From NCBI GenBank assembly GCA_014729055.1, contig WJKO01000314.1:1-7157 (forward strand): a stretch of 7,157 nt of DNA, given 5' to 3'. Within the stretch, counting starts at the first letter, position 1. The number at the start of each line of letters is the position of its first letter. Made by a program: the position numbers and the translations under genes. This DNA is from Promethearchaeota archaeon (GTDB lineage: Archaea; Asgardarchaeota; Lokiarchaeia; Sigyniarchaeales; Promethearchaeaceae). Positions 5,639-7,157 of the stretch are shown in pieces. The notes beneath the pieces were generated by a model. That model had not been told where the DNA came from. It saw only the letters and a program-made list of their open reading frames with translations, and made no database searches.

Positions 5639-5932
5639 CTACTGGTTTTTTAATTGAAAGTAATCATTAATTTGATTTAAGAGTTTGTTAATTTCTAATC
5701 CTTTTTCAGTTAAAACTAAGCATTTATCATTATCTTCATCTAAAATGTAAGAAATTATTTTAAAATCAATTAATTCGTTTCTGACTCTGAAAAAACTGTT
5801 TAAATGCTTATGCTTTTCTTTTAGTATTTGAAAAAATTCCGTCTGTTTTATTCCTTTCGTTCCATAATTGGATAATATACCAATAGTTTCATCCGTCCCC
5901 TTCCTTCGATAGAGATTGAAAAATTTAGACAT
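5639..5932 (-). CDS. small winged-helix transcriptional regulator
   Basis: A 97-residue protein with a winged helix-turn-helix layout: helix with DETIGILSNYG (about 13-23), helix KQTEFFQIL (about 29-37), recognition helix about 42-56 (NSFFRVRNELIDF), then the wing IISYILDEDNDKCLVLTEKG (59-78) and a C-terminal helix typical of archaeal MarR/PadR-like regulators. I chose the ATG at 5932. The longer frame starts at an ATG at 5977, but that ATG lies inside a perfect inverted repeat, and a TATA box (5955-5961) falls between the two starts at the right distance for a leaderless or nearly leaderless message from 5932. The 14 bases before 5932 include GGGGGGCGAG, a possible but atypical ribosome binding site. 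Autoregulation is likely. Its other target could be the divergent HAD gene. The effector is unknown. Confidence 0.68.
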   Translation of the reverse strand: MSKFFNLYRRKGTDETIGILSNYGTKGIKQTEFFQILKEKHKHLNSFFRVRNELIDFKIISYILDEDNDKCLVLTEKGLEINKLLNQINDYFQLKNQ

Positions 5933-5954
5933 CTGTCTCGCCCCCCATTTAACT

Positions 5955-5961
5955 CTATATA
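5955..5961 (-). promoter_or_regulatory. TATA box of the winged-helix regulator gene
   Basis: TTATATAG on the minus strand is centred about 27 bases before the ATG at 5932. That is the standard archaeal TATA-to-start distance and implies a message starting near the initiation codon. Confidence 0.5.
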
Positions 5962-5963
5962 AG

Positions 5964-5986
5964 AAGGTTGCATACATTCCAACCTT
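5964..5986. promoter_or_regulatory. inverted repeat next to the TATA box, candidate operator
   Basis: AAGGTTG (5964-5970) and CAACCTT (5980-5986) form a perfect 7-bp inverted repeat with a 9-nt spacer. It sits two bases upstream of the TATA box of the winged-helix gene, where a bound dimer would block TBP/TFB access. Half-site centres 16 bp apart suit a wHTH dimer contacting one face of DNA. Autorepression is inferred. Confidence 0.5.
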
Positions 5987-6162
5987 TTAACGAGAAAAAA
6001 TAATCCTATTTTTGATAAGATTATTCCTTTTCTTTCAGAGTTTACAACTATACGCAATAGTTTATCTTATGTTCATATACGTTCATTTTTAACTCTTTGC
6101 ATTGCATCTTAGCGATTATTTTTTTCCTTGCTTTCATTTTTTTTGATTTTGTGTTCTCATTA

Positions 6163-6180
6163 GGAAAAAATTTTAATAAA
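6163..6180 (+). promoter_or_regulatory. candidate BRE/TATA promoter of the HAD gene
   Basis: A purine-rich GGAAAAAA followed by TTTTAATAAA resembles an archaeal BRE plus TATA box. It would start transcription near 6200, giving a leader of about 55 bases that includes the GTGAT ribosome binding site at 6247-6251. The surrounding DNA is AT-rich, so other TATA-like sequences cannot be excluded. Confidence 0.35.
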
Positions 6181-6256
6181 ATCAATAATCTTAGAAGATG
6201 AATGTTTGAAAATTAGACGTTACCAATCATAATTATCAAAAATAAAGTGATAAACA

Positions 6257-6976
6257 ATGGAAAAATTAAATCTCGAAGACTTTAAACTGATTGTATTCGA
6301 TTTAGACGGAGTAATACTCGATATCTCAGAAGCAATACGACAGTCAATTCAAGATTCGATTGATAAGTACGGTATTGAAGTCGAAACAGACAAAATTATG
6401 GGAGAAATCGCTATTTTAATTGAGAAATTGCAATGTATTCCCATACCGAAGATAATCTTGAATGCAAAAGAACTATTGGAAGTCAGTTTTTTAGAAGATC
6501 AGACTGTCATCAAGACATTGAGGATTGCCGCTTTTATTTATTCAAAGTTCAAAGAATACAAAGAAAAATCTGGAATATATCTCGGTGTAGATAAGATTAT
6601 TAGATTTCTATCTGCGAAGAACGTAAAACTGGCTATGTTATCCAATAATAAAAGGACAAGCGTAGAACAATCACTTGAAAAACATGATCTAAAGCAATAT
6701 TTCTTAGAGATTTTGGGTGCAAATGATACCGAAAAATTAAAACCAGAACCTGATGGATTGCTTAAAATTTTAAAAGATCAAAGTATAAGTAATCCTTCTG
6801 AAGTCTTATTCATTGGGGATATGAAAACTGACGTACAGGCGGGTAAAGCTGCTAAGATAAAAACATTATGTGTTGCTAGTGGGCTGAATAACAAAGAAGA
6901 ATTATTAGAAGAAAAACCAGATTTTTTGGTCAACAACACTCAAGAATTAGCCGAAATCTTTGGGATTTCTCTTTAA
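6257..6976 (+). CDS. HAD-superfamily phosphatase (phosphoglycolate phosphatase-like)
   Basis: A 239-residue haloacid dehalogenase-type hydrolase, a usual length for the Gph/beta-phosphoglucomutase branch. Motif I is VFDLDGVILD (nucleophile Asp15, acid/base Asp17), motif II LAMLSNN (Ser129), motif III KPEPDGLLKIL (Lys162), and motif IV FIGDMKTDVQAG (Asp188, Asp192). The stretch from about 22 to 105 is the helical cap that sets substrate choice. All catalytic residues are present, so it should be an active Mg2+-dependent phosphatase on a small phosphorylated metabolite; the exact substrate cannot be told. It starts at ATG, with AAAGTGAT 5 bases upstream. It is transcribed away from the winged-helix regulator and converges with the PHP gene, with 18 nt between their stops. 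Confidence 0.85.
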   Translation: MEKLNLEDFKLIVFDLDGVILDISEAIRQSIQDSIDKYGIEVETDKIMGEIAILIEKLQCIPIPKIILNAKELLEVSFLEDQTVIKTLRIAAFIYSKFKEYKEKSGIYLGVDKIIRFLSAKNVKLAMLSNNKRTSVEQSLEKHDLKQYFLEILGANDTEKLKPEPDGLLKILKDQSISNPSEVLFIGDMKTDVQAGKAAKIKTLCVASGLNNKEELLEEKPDFLVNNTQELAEIFGISL

Positions 6977-6994
6977 ATCGTAAATATGTTCCAT

Positions 6995-7157
6995 TCATAC
7001 AACATCAATTTTATTCTTAAACCAACTCGGTTCGATTAGCCGATTTAATGGAATTCTTATTTTACTTAGAAATTTTTTCACTTGATTGGCAGAAGTTAGC
7101 CGTCCAATTTGTCCGACTTGATTGATTTTATGGGCATCGCTTCCTAAACAATAATAA
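6995..7157 (-). CDS. PHP-domain phosphoesterase, C-terminal end only
   Basis: The last 53 codons of a minus-strand gene that continues past the right edge; the stop is TGA at 6995-6997. The visible part begins YYCLGSDAHKINQVGQIG. The GSDAH block is the metal-binding motif found near the C-terminus of PHP domains (histidinol-phosphatase-like and related phosphoesterases), and the short helical end (SANQVKKFLSKI, then PLNRLIEPSWFK) is what normally follows. The catalytic core lies outside the window, so the substrate cannot be told. It converges on the HAD gene with an 18-nt gap; no clear terminator separates them, so transcripts may overlap. Confidence 0.72.
   Translation of the reverse strand, partial: YYCLGSDAHKINQVGQIGRLTSANQVKKFLSKIRIPLNRLIEPSWFKNKIDVV

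Noticed and set aside
5999..6025. Inverted repeat AATAATC / GATTATT upstream of the winged-helix gene
   Set aside because: The same 7-mers recur at 6114-6120 and 6184-6190 without symmetry, as expected by chance in AT-rich DNA.
5848..6057. 69-codon minus-strand frame overlapping the winged-helix gene
   Set aside because: Out of frame with the wHTH protein, overlaps its promoter and operator, and shows no protein-like motif.
1..7157. CRISPR array, insertion sequence, tRNA or rRNA gene
   Set aside because: No regularly spaced direct repeats, no transposase motifs with terminal repeats, and no tRNA/rRNA-like structure were seen on either strand.

Overview
The window most likely comes from an archaeon, probably an Asgard (Lokiarchaeota-like) lineage. 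The DNA is AT-rich. Several genes are preceded by archaeal-type GGTGA or GAGG ribosome binding sites, and TATA-like boxes lie upstream. The main gene cluster consists of roadblock/LC7, V4R (Bet3/TRAPP-fold) and longin-like domains, the small-GTPase regulator folds for which Asgard genomes are known. The assignment rests on gene content and signals only; there is no rRNA or other phylogenetic marker.

Layout. Positions 1-619 hold no intact gene, only two start-less ORF fragments that may be decayed genes. From 620 to 3929, all on the minus strand, lies the cluster. Read in the direction of transcription it is: roadblock copy 2, V4R copy 2, roadblock copy 1, V4R copy 1, a divergent roadblock-like protein, and a longin-roadblock fusion. 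The two roadblock-V4R cassettes are a tandem duplication with the same 13-nt spacing inside each pair. Gaps of 160-180 nt with T-tracts separate the cassettes, so there are probably three transcription units. Next, still on the minus strand, come a 51-residue charged small protein (4173-4328) and, upstream of it, an isocitrate dehydrogenase (4352-5542) with a doubled TATA-like element. A small winged-helix regulator (5639-5932, minus) follows; its promoter carries a perfect inverted repeat beside the TATA box. A HAD phosphatase (6257-6976) is transcribed divergently on the plus strand. The 3' end of a PHP-domain phosphoesterase gene enters from the right edge on the minus strand (6995-7157).

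How the genes may work together. The 620-3929 cluster looks like a set of parts for one or more heteromeric scaffolds. Roadblock and longin domains form dimers that bind small GTPases, and the V4R/Bet3 fold is the core subunit fold of eukaryotic TRAPP. No GTPase is encoded in the window, so any partner is elsewhere. The notable pattern is that the duplicated roadblocks are about 97% identical in protein despite many silent DNA changes, while their V4R partners have diverged to about 74%. This suggests one conserved roadblock platform with two specialised V4R partners. IDH, HAD and PHP are ordinary metabolic genes with no visible link to the cluster.
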